From Comamonadaceae bacterium OS-1 (GTDB lineage Bacteria > Pseudomonadota > Gammaproteobacteria > Burkholderiales > Burkholderiaceae_C): 64,000 nt of DNA. A model generated the notes under the pieces. The model ran no database searches. It saw only the letters and a list, made by a program, of their open reading frames with translations, and was not told the origin of the DNA. Location of the stretch: positions 2,666,001-2,730,000 of the forward strand of contig AP026969.1 of the NCBI GenBank assembly GCA_027923965.1. The letters are read 5' to 3'. Position numbers and translations under genes: made by a program. Shown piece after piece: positions 26,881-38,297 of this stretch; position 1 is the stretch's first letter; each line of letters begins with the position of its first letter.

Positions 26881-29502
26881 GTGGAAAACAAGCCCCCCCC
26901 CCTCTTTCAAATGCCGATGTCAGAAGACCCCCGCGCCCTGGCGTCGGCACTGGCACGTCCAGCACTGGCCGGGCACTTCGACGAACTGCGCGGCAGATCG
27001 CGTCCCGCCGATACACCGCCCCCCAAAAACCCTGAAGAACAAGCGCCGCTCACCACCGAATGGGGCGCATTTTTTGGACAGCTCGGCGCCAACGGCTTTG
27101 CCGAGCTGAACCACCGCACCGAACAACTGCAGCGCCAGATCCACGACAACGGCGTGACCTACAACGTCTACGCCGATCCCGACAACCCGCAGCGGCCCTG
27201 GTCGCTCGATCTGTTCCCGATGATCGTCTCGCCCGAGAGCTGGAAACGGATCGAGGCCGGTGTGCTGCAGCGCGTGCGTGTGCTCGACCGCGTGCTGGCC
27301 GACATCTACGGCCCGCAGCAACTGCTGGCGCGCGGCCTGCTGCCCCCCGCTTTGGTGCAGGGCCACCCGGGCTACCTGCGCCCCATGCACGGCGTGCAAC
27401 CCCTGGGCGGCACACACCTGCACATCACCGCGTTTGACCTGGCGCGCGGCCCCGACGGCAACTGGTGGGTGGTGTCGCAGCGCACCCAGGCCCCCAGCGG
27501 ACTGGGCTATCTGCTGGAAAACCGGTTGTCGATCTCGCGGCTGTTTCCACAGGCCTTTGAGTCCATGCACATCCAGCGGCTGGCCTCCACCTACCGCAGC
27601 CTGGTCGATGGCCTCAAGCGAATGAGCCCGGCGGGCAAGGACGCGCACATCGCCCTGCTCACCCCCGGCCCGTACAACGAAACCTATTTCGAGCACGCCT
27701 ATCTGGCCCGCTACCTGGGCCTGACCCTGGTGGAAGGCAGCGACCTGACGGTGCGCGACCAGCGCCTCTACCTCAAGACCCTCAAGGGCCTGGAGCCGGT
27801 GCACGGCCTGGTCAAGCGGCTGGACGACCAGTACCTGGATCCGCTCGAACTACGGCCCGACTCTCGCCTGGGCGTGCCTGGCCTGATGCAGGTGGTGCGG
27901 GCCGGTAACCTGGTGATGGCCAACCCGCCGGGCTCGGCGTTTCTGGAGTCGCCCGCGCTGCTGGGCTTCTTGCCAGCCTTGTCACGCCATGTGCTGAACC
28001 AGGAACTCCTGCTGCCCGCCCTGCCCACCTGGTGGTGTGGCGAACGTGCCGCATCCGATGCCGCCCTGCCCGAGCTGGCCAACAGCGTCATCAAGCCCAC
28101 CTACCAGGGCGCGGCCAGCCGCCGGGCCTTTGACGCCGTGCTGGGCCGCTCCCTGTCGCGCCGCGAGCTTGACGAATGGGCCGGCCGCATCGCCCGCCAG
28201 GGCGACGAATACACGGTGCAGGCCTACCTGCCCCTGTCGCAAATGCCGACCTGGAACGCGCCCCCCAACCACCCGGCCCGCATCGCGCCGCGCTCCATGA
28301 TGCTGCGGGTGTTTGCCGTGTCCGACGGGCCGCAGTCCTGGCGCGTGCTGCCCGGCGGGCTGGCGCGCATGGTCAATTCGCGCGACAGCGTAGCCTCCAT
28401 GCAGCGCGGCGGCAGCAGTGCCGACGTATGGGTCAAAACCACCGGTGAAGTCGACCGCACCACCCTGCTGCAAGCCAGCCTGTCGCCCGAGGTGGTCACC
28501 CGGCGCAGCCACCGCGTGACCAGCCGCGCCGCCGAAAACCTGTTCTGGCTGGGCCGCTACGCCGAGCGCACCGAAAACAGCCTGCGCCTGGCCCGCGTCA
28601 CGCTGGACAGCCTGGGCGGCGAGGACCAGACCGCGGCCCCGCTGCTGGCCTGGCTGCACGACATGGCCACCCGCCACGGCCTGGTGCTGGCGGCGGTGCC
28701 GTCGCCGTTGCAGGCCCGCCGGGTGTTCGAACGCTCGCTGATTGCCGGGCTGGCCGACCCCGGTGCCGTGCCCAGCGTGGGCTACAACCTGCGCGCCATC
28801 AAACAGGTGGCCTCCAAGCTGCGTGAGCGCCTGTCGCAAGAGCACTGGAACGTGATCGTGCGCGCCGAAGACAAGTTCTTCAGCCGCTGCGCCCAAAACG
28901 CCCGTGATGGCGACTTCTCGCCCATGGAAGCCCTGCGCGTGCTGGAAGCCACCAGCACCCACCTGGCCGCCATGACGGGTGCGCAAACCGACCGCATGAC
29001 ACGCGACGACGGCTGGCGCCTGCTCAGCATTGGCCGCCATATCGAACGCCTGGGCTTTTTGTCCACCGCCCTGGCGCAGGGATTCAAGGCAGCGTCCCTG
29101 GCCAACACCGGCGGCTTCGAGGCCATGGTGGCGCTGTTTGACAGCACCATCACCTTCCATTCGCAGTACCAGCAAAGCCGCGATGTAGCCGCGCTGGTCG
29201 ATTTGCTGGTACTGGACCGCGACAACCCGCGCTCGCTGGCCTGGGTGGCGCACACCTTGCGCGGCCGCCTGGCCAAGCTGGCGGGCAGCCCGGCCGGTGT
29301 GCTGTGCGCCATGTCGGACAAGGTCATATCGCCCGCCGACTGGGACCTGGCCGAACTCTGCAGCGTCGATGCCCAGGGCCACTACACGGTGCTGACCGAC
29401 CTGCTGGCCCAATGCAGCCAGTGCGCGTTTGACGTGTCGGACGAAATCAGCGCCACCTACTTCACCCATTCGCGGGACGCCAAAACCAGTTTGGGAGCCT
29501 GA
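26881..29502 (+). CDS. circularly permuted ATP-grasp and alpha-E fusion protein
   Basis: An 873-residue fusion. The first about 530 residues are a circularly permuted type 2 ATP-grasp domain (V-T-Y-N-V-Y-A-D-P near 90, V-V-S-Q-R-T-Q-A-P-S-G-L-G-Y near 200, L-L-T-P-G-P-Y-N-E-T-Y-F-E-H near 260). The rest is an alpha-E domain beginning SRAAENLFWLGRYAERTEN near residue 547. In the minus-strand set at 17769-20409 the same two domains are separate genes. The start is GTG at 26881 behind GGGTGA; ATGs at 26911 and 26917 lack a ribosome binding site but cannot be excluded. The stop is 3 bp before the next gene, so the two are translationally coupled. Confidence 0.9.
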   Translation: MENKPPPLFQMPMSEDPRALASALARPALAGHFDELRGRSRPADTPPPKNPEEQAPLTTEWGAFFGQLGANGFAELNHRTEQLQRQIHDNGVTYNVYADPDNPQRPWSLDLFPMIVSPESWKRIEAGVLQRVRVLDRVLADIYGPQQLLARGLLPPALVQGHPGYLRPMHGVQPLGGTHLHITAFDLARGPDGNWWVVSQRTQAPSGLGYLLENRLSISRLFPQAFESMHIQRLASTYRSLVDGLKRMSPAGKDAHIALLTPGPYNETYFEHAYLARYLGLTLVEGSDLTVRDQRLYLKTLKGLEPVHGLVKRLDDQYLDPLELRPDSRLGVPGLMQVVRAGNLVMANPPGSAFLESPALLGFLPALSRHVLNQELLLPALPTWWCGERAASDAALPELANSVIKPTYQGAASRRAFDAVLGRSLSRRELDEWAGRIARQGDEYTVQAYLPLSQMPTWNAPPNHPARIAPRSMMLRVFAVSDGPQSWRVLPGGLARMVNSRDSVASMQRGGSSADVWVKTTGEVDRTTLLQASLSPEVVTRRSHRVTSRAAENLFWLGRYAERTENSLRLARVTLDSLGGEDQTAAPLLAWLHDMATRHGLVLAAVPSPLQARRVFERSLIAGLADPGAVPSVGYNLRAIKQVASKLRERLSQEHWNVIVRAEDKFFSRCAQNARDGDFSPMEALRVLEATSTHLAAMTGAQTDRMTRDDGWRLLSIGRHIERLGFLSTALAQGFKAASLANTGGFEAMVALFDSTITFHSQYQQSRDVAALVDLLVLDRDNPRSLAWVAHTLRGRLAKLAGSPAGVLCAMSDKVISPADWDLAELCSVDAQGHYTVLTDLLAQCSQCAFDVSDEISATYFTHSRDAKTSLGA

Positions 29503-29505
29503 TCC

Positions 29506-30498
29506 ATGCAACTTGAGATCACCCACGAAACCCACTATTCCTACCAGCCCGCGGTAGAAACGGCGCAACACGTGGCGCATTTGCGCCCCCCCAGCACGCC
29601 CCACCAGCAATTGCTGAGCCACACCCTGACCATCACCCCCACGCCCAGCCAGCTCACCCAGTCGCTGGACGTGTACGGCAACCTGTGCTCGTTCTTTGCG
29701 CTGCAGGCCGTACACGACGAACTCAGCGTGGTGGCCCGCAGCCTGGTGCGCACCAGCGTGCCGGTGTGGCCCACCAGCGCCCTGACCTGGGAGCAGGTGC
29801 GCGAGCGCTTTCGCTACCGGGCCGGGGCCCAGTTCAGTGCCGCCTCGGAATTTGTCTTTGCCTCGCCCTACGTGCCGCGCCATCCGGACTTTCTGGCGTA
29901 TGCCAAGCCCAGCTTCGCCCCTGGCGTGCCGCTGCTGGCCGCCGCGCAAAACCTGATGGAGCGCATCTATGACGACTTCACCTACTCGTCGGAGAGTACC
30001 GAAGTCAACACCCCCGCCGTCGAGGCGCTGGCGTTGCGCAAAGGCGTGTGCCAGGACTTCGCCCACATCATGGTGGCCTGCTGTCGCGCCATGGGCCTGC
30101 CGGCGCGCTACGTCAGCGGCTACCTGCTGACCCACCCGGCACCTGGCCAGCCCCGGCTGATCGGCAGCGATGCGTCGCACGCCTGGGCCTCGGTCTACGT
30201 GCCCGACCAGTCGGGCGACCTGGGCTGGTGCGACTTCGACCCCACCAACAACCGCGCGCCCGGCGACGACTACGTCACGCTGGCCACGGGCCGCGACTAC
30301 TCCGACGTGTCACCCATGCGCGGCGTGATCCACGGCGGTGCCAGCCACATCCTGAGCGTGGCGGTCACGGTGATGCCCCTGGAGCCCGTGAGCCCACCGC
30401 CACCGCGCCCCGCGCGGCAAAGCGGCGATGGTTCGTCCCAATCCCAGTCACAGAGCCAAAGCAGCATCTGGCAGGCACCGGACCAGCAGTGGCAATAG
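29506..30498 (+). CDS. transglutaminase-like protein of the ATP-grasp/alpha-E cluster
   Basis: A 330-residue protein with the bacterial transglutaminase N-terminal domain (MQLEITHETHYSYQPAVETA) and a transglutaminase core: Cys in RKGVCQDFAHIMVACCR near residue 182, His in SDASHAWASVYVP near 225 and Asp in GWCDFDPTNN near 247. All three catalytic residues are present. The C-terminal tail is Pro/Ser/Gln-rich (QSQSQSQSS). It begins 3 bp after the ATP-grasp/alpha-E fusion gene and is surely in its operon. The likely role is hydrolysis or transfer of the amide bonds made by the ATP-grasp ligase; this comes from gene association, not from experiment. Confidence 0.93.
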   Translation: MQLEITHETHYSYQPAVETAQHVAHLRPPSTPHQQLLSHTLTITPTPSQLTQSLDVYGNLCSFFALQAVHDELSVVARSLVRTSVPVWPTSALTWEQVRERFRYRAGAQFSAASEFVFASPYVPRHPDFLAYAKPSFAPGVPLLAAAQNLMERIYDDFTYSSESTEVNTPAVEALALRKGVCQDFAHIMVACCRAMGLPARYVSGYLLTHPAPGQPRLIGSDASHAWASVYVPDQSGDLGWCDFDPTNNRAPGDDYVTLATGRDYSDVSPMRGVIHGGASHILSVAVTVMPLEPVSPPPPRPARQSGDGSSQSQSQSQSSIWQAPDQQWQ

Positions 30499-30515
30499 GC
30501 GAGCCACACTACATA

Positions 30516-30560
30516 ATTCATAGCTTCTCGTGCTTATTGAATAAGCGCTAGAGGTCGATT
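30516..30560 (-). repeat. dispersed palindromic element, copy f
   Basis: Read on the minus strand: CGACCTCTAGCGCTTATTC followed by AATAAGCACGAGAAGCTATG. GCTTATT and AATAAGC pair around a 2-nt centre. It lies in the 83-bp gap between the transglutaminase gene and ridA. Confidence 0.75.
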
Positions 30561-30581
30561 TAATACTTAAAAGGAAGATCC

Positions 30582-31040
30582 ATGGACATTTACGCCAAGT
30601 TGCAAGAACTCAACATCACCCTGCCCCCCGTGGCCATTCCAGCCGCCGCCTACGTGCCGTTTGTGCAAACCGGCAAGCTGGTGTTCCTGAGCGGCCACAT
30701 TGCCAAGAAAGACGGTGCGGTGTGGGTCGGTCAATTAGGCAAGAACATCGCCACCGCCGAGGGCAAGGATGCCGCACGCGCCATCGCCATCGACCTGCTG
30801 GGTACGCTGCACGCGGCGGTGGGCGACCTGAACAAGATCACCCGCATCGTCAAGGTGATGTCGCTGGTCAACTCCACCCCCGACTTCACCGAGCAGCACC
30901 TGGTCACCAACGGTGCCAGCGAGCTGCTGGGCGCAGTGTTTGGCCCAGTGGTCGGCGCCCACGCCCGCAGCGCTTTCGGCGTGGCGCAAATCCCCATGGG
31001 GGCCTGCGTCGAAATCGAGCTGATCGCTGAAGTAGCCTAA
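30582..31040 (+). CDS. RidA/YjgF family protein
   Basis: A 152-residue protein of the RidA superfamily, preceded by AAAAGGAAGATCC. It has the family start with L-P-P-V-A-I-P-A-A-x-Y-V-P-F and L-V-F-L-S-G-H-I-A, the middle G-D-L-N-K-I-T-R-I-V-K-V, and the C-terminal HARSAFGVAQIPMGACVEIE, whose Arg is the residue that binds substrate in RidA imine/enamine deaminases. It probably hydrolyses reactive enamines or imines in the cytoplasm. This longer subgroup (about 150 rather than 130 residues) has less certain chemistry. It stands alone downstream of a palindromic repeat; only 4 bp separate its stop from that of the convergent chemoreceptor gene. Confidence 0.92.
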   Translation: MDIYAKLQELNITLPPVAIPAAAYVPFVQTGKLVFLSGHIAKKDGAVWVGQLGKNIATAEGKDAARAIAIDLLGTLHAAVGDLNKITRIVKVMSLVNSTPDFTEQHLVTNGASELLGAVFGPVVGAHARSAFGVAQIPMGACVEIELIAEVA

Positions 31041-31044
31041 AAGC

Positions 31045-32850
31045 CTAGAAACTTTCCCAGTCGCCCTCGCCGCCCGCGGCTGCCGGGGCGGCAGCGGGTT
31101 TGGCCCTGGGTGCTGCCAAAGAGCGGGCCAGCGGAACCACCTTGGCGGCGGTCCGCGCAGGGGCCGCCACCGCAGCAGGCTTGGCGAGCGCGGGTTTGGC
31201 GGCAAGCGGCTTGGTGGGCAATCGGGCTGCCGGGGCCCGTGGCGCTGGGGCGGCCACCGGGCTGTGCCGTACAGGCGCGGCCACCGACCGGCCGCCGTGC
31301 AGCGAGGCATTCACCTTGAATACCGCCACCGCAGTCGCCAACTGGTCGGCCTGCTCGCGCATGCTGGTGGCGGCCGCGGCGCTTTCCTCGACCAGGGCCG
31401 AGTTCTGCTGCGTCATCTGGTCCAGATTCACCACCGCCCGGTTGATCTCGTTGATGCCGGTGCTTTGCTCGGTGGCGGCGGCGGTGATCTCGCCGACGAT
31501 ATCGGTCACGCGTTTCACCGACTGCACGATGTCGCTCATGGTGCTACCCGCCTCGGCCACCAGCCGCGCGCCGGACTCGACCTTTTCTACCGAGGTGCCG
31601 ATCAGTCCCTTGATCTCTTTGGCCGCCTGGGCACTGCGCTGCGCCAGGCTGCGCACTTCGCTGGCCACCACGGCAAAACCCCGGCCCTGCTCACCCGCGC
31701 GGGCGGCTTCCACGGCGGCGTTCAGCGCCAAAATATTGGTCTGGAAGGCAATGCCGTCGATCACCCCGATGATGTCGGAGATCTTCTTGCTGCTGGCGTT
31801 GATCTCTTCCATGGTCACCACCACCTGCTTGACCACCTCGCCACCCTTTTGCGCCACGCTGGACGCACTGGCAGCCAGCGCGCTGGCCTGGTTGGCGTTG
31901 TCACTGCTCTGGCGCACGGTTTGGGTCAGGTGGTCCATGGAGGCCGCGGTCTGCTGCAGGTTGCTGGCCGTCTGCTCGGTGCGGGCGGCCAGGTCGTTGT
32001 TACCGCTGGCGATTTCGGAGCTGGCCGTGGCGATGCTGTCGGTGCTTTGGCGCACCTGGTGGACCATGCTGCCCAGCGACAGGCTCATGGTGCTCAGCGA
32101 ACGCAGCAGGTCGCCAAACTCGTCCTTGCGCGCCGAATCCAGCGACATGCTGAGGTCACCCTCGGCGATGCGGGCCGCCGCCTGGTTGGCCAAGCCCAGC
32201 GGCTGCTGGATGCTGCGAATCAGCCAGACGGCCCCTGCCAGCAGCGCCAGCACCAGTAAGGCCAGGCACACACCGATGATTTGGTACAGCAGTGCACGCT
32301 CGGCATTGGAATCGGCATCGGATTGCGCCAAGGCCTGCTCCTGCATTTCGACAAACCTGCGCTGGTGGCCCAGATAGGTGCTGACGGCGGCCTTGACTTC
32401 GCCTTGCAGCAATGCCAGCGCCTCGTCGGTTTTGCCGTCTTTCTTCAGCTGCTGGGCGCGGGCCCGGCTGTCGAGCACCTTGGTGCGGGCGCTGGCAATG
32501 GTGTCGAGCTGGGCTTTGTCTGCCGGGCTCAGGTCCATCGCGGAAATGCTTTTCTGGATCTCGGTGATCTGGGCACTGGTGGCGGTGGTGGGCTCTTTGA
32601 AGGCCGCTGCCACGCCAGGATCGGAGCTCAGCAAGGAAGCCTCGGCGCGCACCGCGTTCAGGTTGGTCAGGCCCGCCCATCGGGTGGACTGGATCACGCG
32701 CTGGTCCATGGCCATTTGGGCAGCCTGGGTTCGGGCCTGCAGTGCCATCGATCGGTAACCCGCGACCCCGGCCAACACCAGCATGGCGACCACGATGGCC
32801 GCTACGGCCAGCCAGAGTTTTGCCGCTACGCGCAAGTTGCTGAAATTCAT
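31045..32850 (-). CDS. methyl-accepting chemotaxis protein with C-terminal CheR-docking motif
   Basis: A 601-residue chemoreceptor. Transmembrane helices lie near residues 8-31 and 190-212, with a four-helix-bundle-type periplasmic domain between. HAMP follows (to about 268), then a long signalling coiled coil with the conserved hairpin tip ([20 protein letters not shown], then [20 protein letters not shown]) near residues 365-405. After the methylation helices comes an Ala/Pro/Lys-rich flexible linker of about 80 residues (near 515-590). The protein ends G-D-W-E-S-F, which fits the x-W-x-x-F tether that recruits CheR and CheB. No ligand can be inferred. It is monocistronic. Confidence 0.95.
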   Translation of the reverse strand: MNFSNLRVAAKLWLAVAAIVVAMLVLAGVAGYRSMALQARTQAAQMAMDQRVIQSTRWAGLTNLNAVRAEASLLSSDPGVAAAFKEPTTATSAQITEIQKSISAMDLSPADKAQLDTIASARTKVLDSRARAQQLKKDGKTDEALALLQGEVKAAVSTYLGHQRRFVEMQEQALAQSDADSNAERALLYQIIGVCLALLVLALLAGAVWLIRSIQQPLGLANQAAARIAEGDLSMSLDSARKDEFGDLLRSLSTMSLSLGSMVHQVRQSTDSIATASSEIASGNNDLAARTEQTASNLQQTAASMDHLTQTVRQSSDNANQASALAASASSVAQKGGEVVKQVVVTMEEINASSKKISDIIGVIDGIAFQTNILALNAAVEAARAGEQGRGFAVVASEVRSLAQRSAQAAKEIKGLIGTSVEKVESGARLVAEAGSTMSDIVQSVKRVTDIVGEITAAATEQSTGINEINRAVVNLDQMTQQNSALVEESAAAATSMREQADQLATAVAVFKVNASLHGGRSVAAPVRHSPVAAPAPRAPAARLPTKPLAAKPALAKPAAVAAPARTAAKVVPLARSLAAPRAKPAAAPAAAGGEGDWESF

Positions 32851-32880
32851 GGTGTCTCCTGGAAAGGCAAATTTTCTAAC

Positions 32881-32893
32881 TCACAAATTGTGA
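32881..32893. promoter_or_regulatory. small palindrome upstream of the chemoreceptor gene
   Basis: TCACAAATTGTGA is a perfect palindrome about a central A, 31 bp upstream of the chemoreceptor start and inside the 77-bp parC-MCP gap. It could be an operator or overlap the promoter. There is no direct evidence of use. Confidence 0.3.
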
Positions 32894-32927
32894 CAGATTC
32901 ACCCCCCAGGAAATAGCCTGAACACCC

Positions 32928-35333
<2,406 letters not shown>

Positions 35334-35390
35334 GGGGAGTGGAAAAAGAGAGAAAAGACGCGGCGATGGTGGCCGCAGAGACGGCAGGTA

Positions 35391-36185
35391 TCAGGGCAAA
35401 CCGGCCACCGGTGGCAAATTGCCCCGGCCCGCGGCACCGCCCGACAGCTCCATGCGGATGCGCGACGGCAGGCGGCGCTGCTCGGCCAGGGCGGCAGGCG
35501 GCTTCAGGCCGTTGTAAAGCTGCAGTACAGTTTTCACGTAGGCCTGGGTTTCCTTGTAATTGGGAATGCGGTTGCCCGCCCTTTGCACCGCGCCTTCGCC
35601 TGCGTTGTACGAGGCCACCGCCAGCTCCAGCTGGCCGGGAAACATGCGGATCAGGTCGCTGAGGTAGCGCGCGCCGATGCGGATATTGGTTTTGGGGTCG
35701 GTCAGCTTTTCCTCGATGCTGAGCTTGGCATCGCCCACCAGCCCATAGCGCTCGGCCGTGGCCGGCATGATCTGCATCAGGCCGACAGCGCCCTTGGGCG
35801 ATACGGCGGTGCTGTTGAAGCCCGACTCGGCCACGATCAAGGCCTGCAACAACTCGTAATCGACACTCAGCTTGGTGGAGGCCTCGCGCAGATGCTGCTT
35901 GACGAGTTTGTAGCTGGGCGAAATATCGAAAAAGGCCAGCAGCTTTGGCGGTGCCACGGGCACATCCAACGGTCGGGCCGTGCTGGCCGCCTTCAGCCCC
36001 TGGGTGGTGTCAAAGCTTTCATCGCCCTTGTAGAACAGCTCGTAGCGGTCGTCTGTGCGCTCGGTGGCAAAGTGTGCCACGCCCTGCGGGTCGATATAGC
36101 CCCACACGTCGGCCAGGGCCAACTGCTGCACTATGGAGAGCAGGAAACCTATACAGAGTGAGCGGCAGAGGCCTTTTTTGTTCAT
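35391..36185 (-). CDS. lytic transglycosylase (SLT domain) between parE and parC
   Basis: A 264-residue exported protein. The signal peptide ends near LALADVWG; a short DUF4124-like segment follows (V-W-G-Y-I-D-P-Q-G-V-A-H-F). An SLT/goose-lysozyme-like domain occupies about residues 110-235, with the catalytic Glu in VAESGFNSTAVSPKGA, then G-L-M-Q-I-M-P, N-I-R-I-G-A-R-Y-L and A-V-A-S-Y-N-A-G-E-G-A-V. It cleaves the glycan strand of peptidoglycan in the periplasm. It starts 20 bp after parE and ends 57 bp before parC, so it is embedded in the topoisomerase operon. The ribosome binding site is weak. Confidence 0.93.
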   Translation of the reverse strand: MNKKGLCRSLCIGFLLSIVQQLALADVWGYIDPQGVAHFATERTDDRYELFYKGDESFDTTQGLKAASTARPLDVPVAPPKLLAFFDISPSYKLVKQHLREASTKLSVDYELLQALIVAESGFNSTAVSPKGAVGLMQIMPATAERYGLVGDAKLSIEEKLTDPKTNIRIGARYLSDLIRMFPGQLELAVASYNAGEGAVQRAGNRIPNYKETQAYVKTVLQLYNGLKPPAALAEQRRLPSRIRMELSGGAAGRGNLPPVAGLP

Positions 36186-36205
36186 AAATTAATTACACGT
36201 CGAGG

Positions 36206-38221
36206 TTACACGTCCAGCTCGACGGTGTCGCCGTGCAGTTCCATGAGCTCGCGCCGCGAAGCAGCTTCGCCCTTGCCCATGAGCTTGGTAATCAGGTTCT
36301 CGGTCTGGGCGAAGTTAACACTGCCCAACTGTACCGGCAAGAGGCGGCGGGTGTCGGGGTTGAGGGTGGTGTCCCACAACTGCTCGGCATTCATCTCGCC
36401 CAGGCCCTTGAAACGGCTGATGCTCCAGGCCCCTTCACGCACGCCTTCCTTGCGCAGTTTGTCCAGGATGGCGCTGCGTTCGCCTTCGTCCAGCGCATAG
36501 GCTTTGCTGGCCGGCTTTTTGCCGCGCGCAGGCGCGTCCACCCGGTACAGCGGCGGGCGGGCCACAAACACGTGGCCGGTTTCGATCAGCTTGGGGAAGT
36601 GGCGGAAAAACAGCGTGAGCAGCAGCACCTGGATGTGCGAACCGTCCACGTCCGCGTCGCTGAGGATGCAGATCTTGCCGTAGCGCAGGCCACTGAGGTC
36701 GGGCGAATCGTTGGGGCCGTGCGGGTCTACGCCGATGGCCACCGAAATGTCGTGGATTTCGGTGTTGGCAAACAGCCGGTCGCGCTCTACCTCCCAGGTG
36801 TTGAGCACCTTGCCGCGCAGAGGCAGGATGGCCTGGCTTTCCTTGTCGCGGCCCATTTTGGCGCTGCCCCCGGCGGAGTCGCCCTCGACCAGGAACACCT
36901 CGTTTTGCGCCAGGTCCTTACTTTCGCAGTCGGTGAGCTTACCGGGCAGCACGGCCACGCCGGAGCCTTTGCGCTTTTCGACCTTTTGCCCGGCTTTCTG
37001 GCGGTACTGGGCGGCCTTGATGGCCAGTTCGGCCAGCTTTTTGCCGTAGTCCACGTGCTGGTTCAGCCACAGCTCCAGGGTGGGCCGCACAAAGCTGGAC
37101 ACCAGGCGCACCGCGTCGCGCGAATTCAGCCGCTCCTTGATCTGGCCCTGGAACTGCGGGTCCAGCACCTTGGCGCTGAGCACAAAGCTGGCGCGGGCAA
37201 ACACGTCTTCGGGCAGCAGCTTCACGCCCTTGGGCAGCAGTGAATGCAGCTCGATAAAGCTTTTCACCGCGGTGAACAGGCCGTCGCGCAGGCCGGATTC
37301 GTGCGTGCCGCCTACGCTGGTGGGGATCAGATTGACGTAGCTTTCGCGCATGGGTGCGCCGTCTTCGGTAAAGGCCACGCACCACTGCGCGCCCTCGCCT
37401 TCGGCAAAGGTGTCGTGGCCGCTGTCGGCAAAGCCTTCACCTTCAAACAGCGGAATCACCGGCTCGCCGTTCAGGGTTTGCGTCAGGTAGTCGCGCAGGC
37501 CGCCCTTGTAGGCCCAGGTCTGCACTTCCTTGGTTTTCTCGATGGTCAGCGTGACTGTTACGCCGGGCATGAGCACGGCTTTGCTGCGCAGCAAGTGGGT
37601 CAGCTCGGCCATGGGCAGGACCGGGGACTCGAAGTATTTGGGGTCGGGCCAGACGCGCACGGTGGTGCCGGACTTGCGGTCGCGGGGGCCCTCCCCCGCT
37701 CCGTTGCGGTCGCCCGCCTCGGCCTTGCGCACCTGCAGGGGCTGGACCACATCGCCCGCGGCAAACACCAGGTTGGCCACCGAGCCTTCGCGGTACGAGG
37801 TGGCTTCCAGCCGCAGCGCCAGCGCATTGGTCACGCTGACCCCCACGCCGTGCAGGCCGCCCGAGAAGCTGTAGGCCCCGCCTTTGCCCTTGTCGAACTT
37901 GCCACCCGCGTGCAGGCGGGTGAACACCAGCTCGATCACCGGCGCGTTTTCTTCCGGGTGCAAGCCAAACGGGATGCCACGGCCATCGTCTTCGATGCCG
38001 ATCGAGCCGTCGGCAAACAGCGTCACGCGGATCTTTTTGCCGTGGCCTGCCAGCGCCTCATCGGCCGCGTTGTCCAGCACTTCCTGGATGACGTGCAGGG
38101 GGTTGTCGGTGCGGGTGTACATGCCCGGGCGCTGCTTGACGGGCTCCAGGCCCTTGAGGACGCGGATCGAGCTTTCGGAATAGGCAGGGGTAGCGGGGAT
38201 TGCAGGATTTTGGGTGGCCAT
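36206..38221 (-). CDS. parE: DNA topoisomerase IV subunit B
   Basis: A 671-residue ATPase subunit of topoisomerase IV. The start ATG at 38221 (MATQNPAIPATPAYSESSIR) is the family start; the open frame runs further up to 38653 but without family sequence and over the divergent MFS promoter. Motifs: EVLDNAADEALAGHG with the ATP-binding Asn, DDGRGIPFG, GGLHGVGVSVTNAL, the TOPRIM EGDSAGGSAKMGRD, and DADVDGSHIQ. It is first in the parE-transglycosylase-parC operon. The ribosome binding site is weak. Confidence 0.96.
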   Translation of the reverse strand: MATQNPAIPATPAYSESSIRVLKGLEPVKQRPGMYTRTDNPLHVIQEVLDNAADEALAGHGKKIRVTLFADGSIGIEDDGRGIPFGLHPEENAPVIELVFTRLHAGGKFDKGKGGAYSFSGGLHGVGVSVTNALALRLEATSYREGSVANLVFAAGDVVQPLQVRKAEAGDRNGAGEGPRDRKSGTTVRVWPDPKYFESPVLPMAELTHLLRSKAVLMPGVTVTLTIEKTKEVQTWAYKGGLRDYLTQTLNGEPVIPLFEGEGFADSGHDTFAEGEGAQWCVAFTEDGAPMRESYVNLIPTSVGGTHESGLRDGLFTAVKSFIELHSLLPKGVKLLPEDVFARASFVLSAKVLDPQFQGQIKERLNSRDAVRLVSSFVRPTLELWLNQHVDYGKKLAELAIKAAQYRQKAGQKVEKRKGSGVAVLPGKLTDCESKDLAQNEVFLVEGDSAGGSAKMGRDKESQAILPLRGKVLNTWEVERDRLFANTEIHDISVAIGVDPHGPNDSPDLSGLRYGKICILSDADVDGSHIQVLLLTLFFRHFPKLIETGHVFVARPPLYRVDAPARGKKPASKAYALDEGERSAILDKLRKEGVREGAWSISRFKGLGEMNAEQLWDTTLNPDTRRLLPVQLGSVNFAQTENLITKLMGKGEAASRRELMELHGDTVELDV

Positions 38222-38297
38222 ATTTTTCGGATTGTAGAGCACTGGATGCAACCACAGCACTCCAATGCCCACGCACCAAACTAGGTACAGTAAAGCC

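Noticed and set aside
27982..30180. 732-codon minus-strand frame across the ATP-grasp fusion and transglutaminase genes
   Set aside because: It spans two overlapping real genes antisense, with no recognisable domain.
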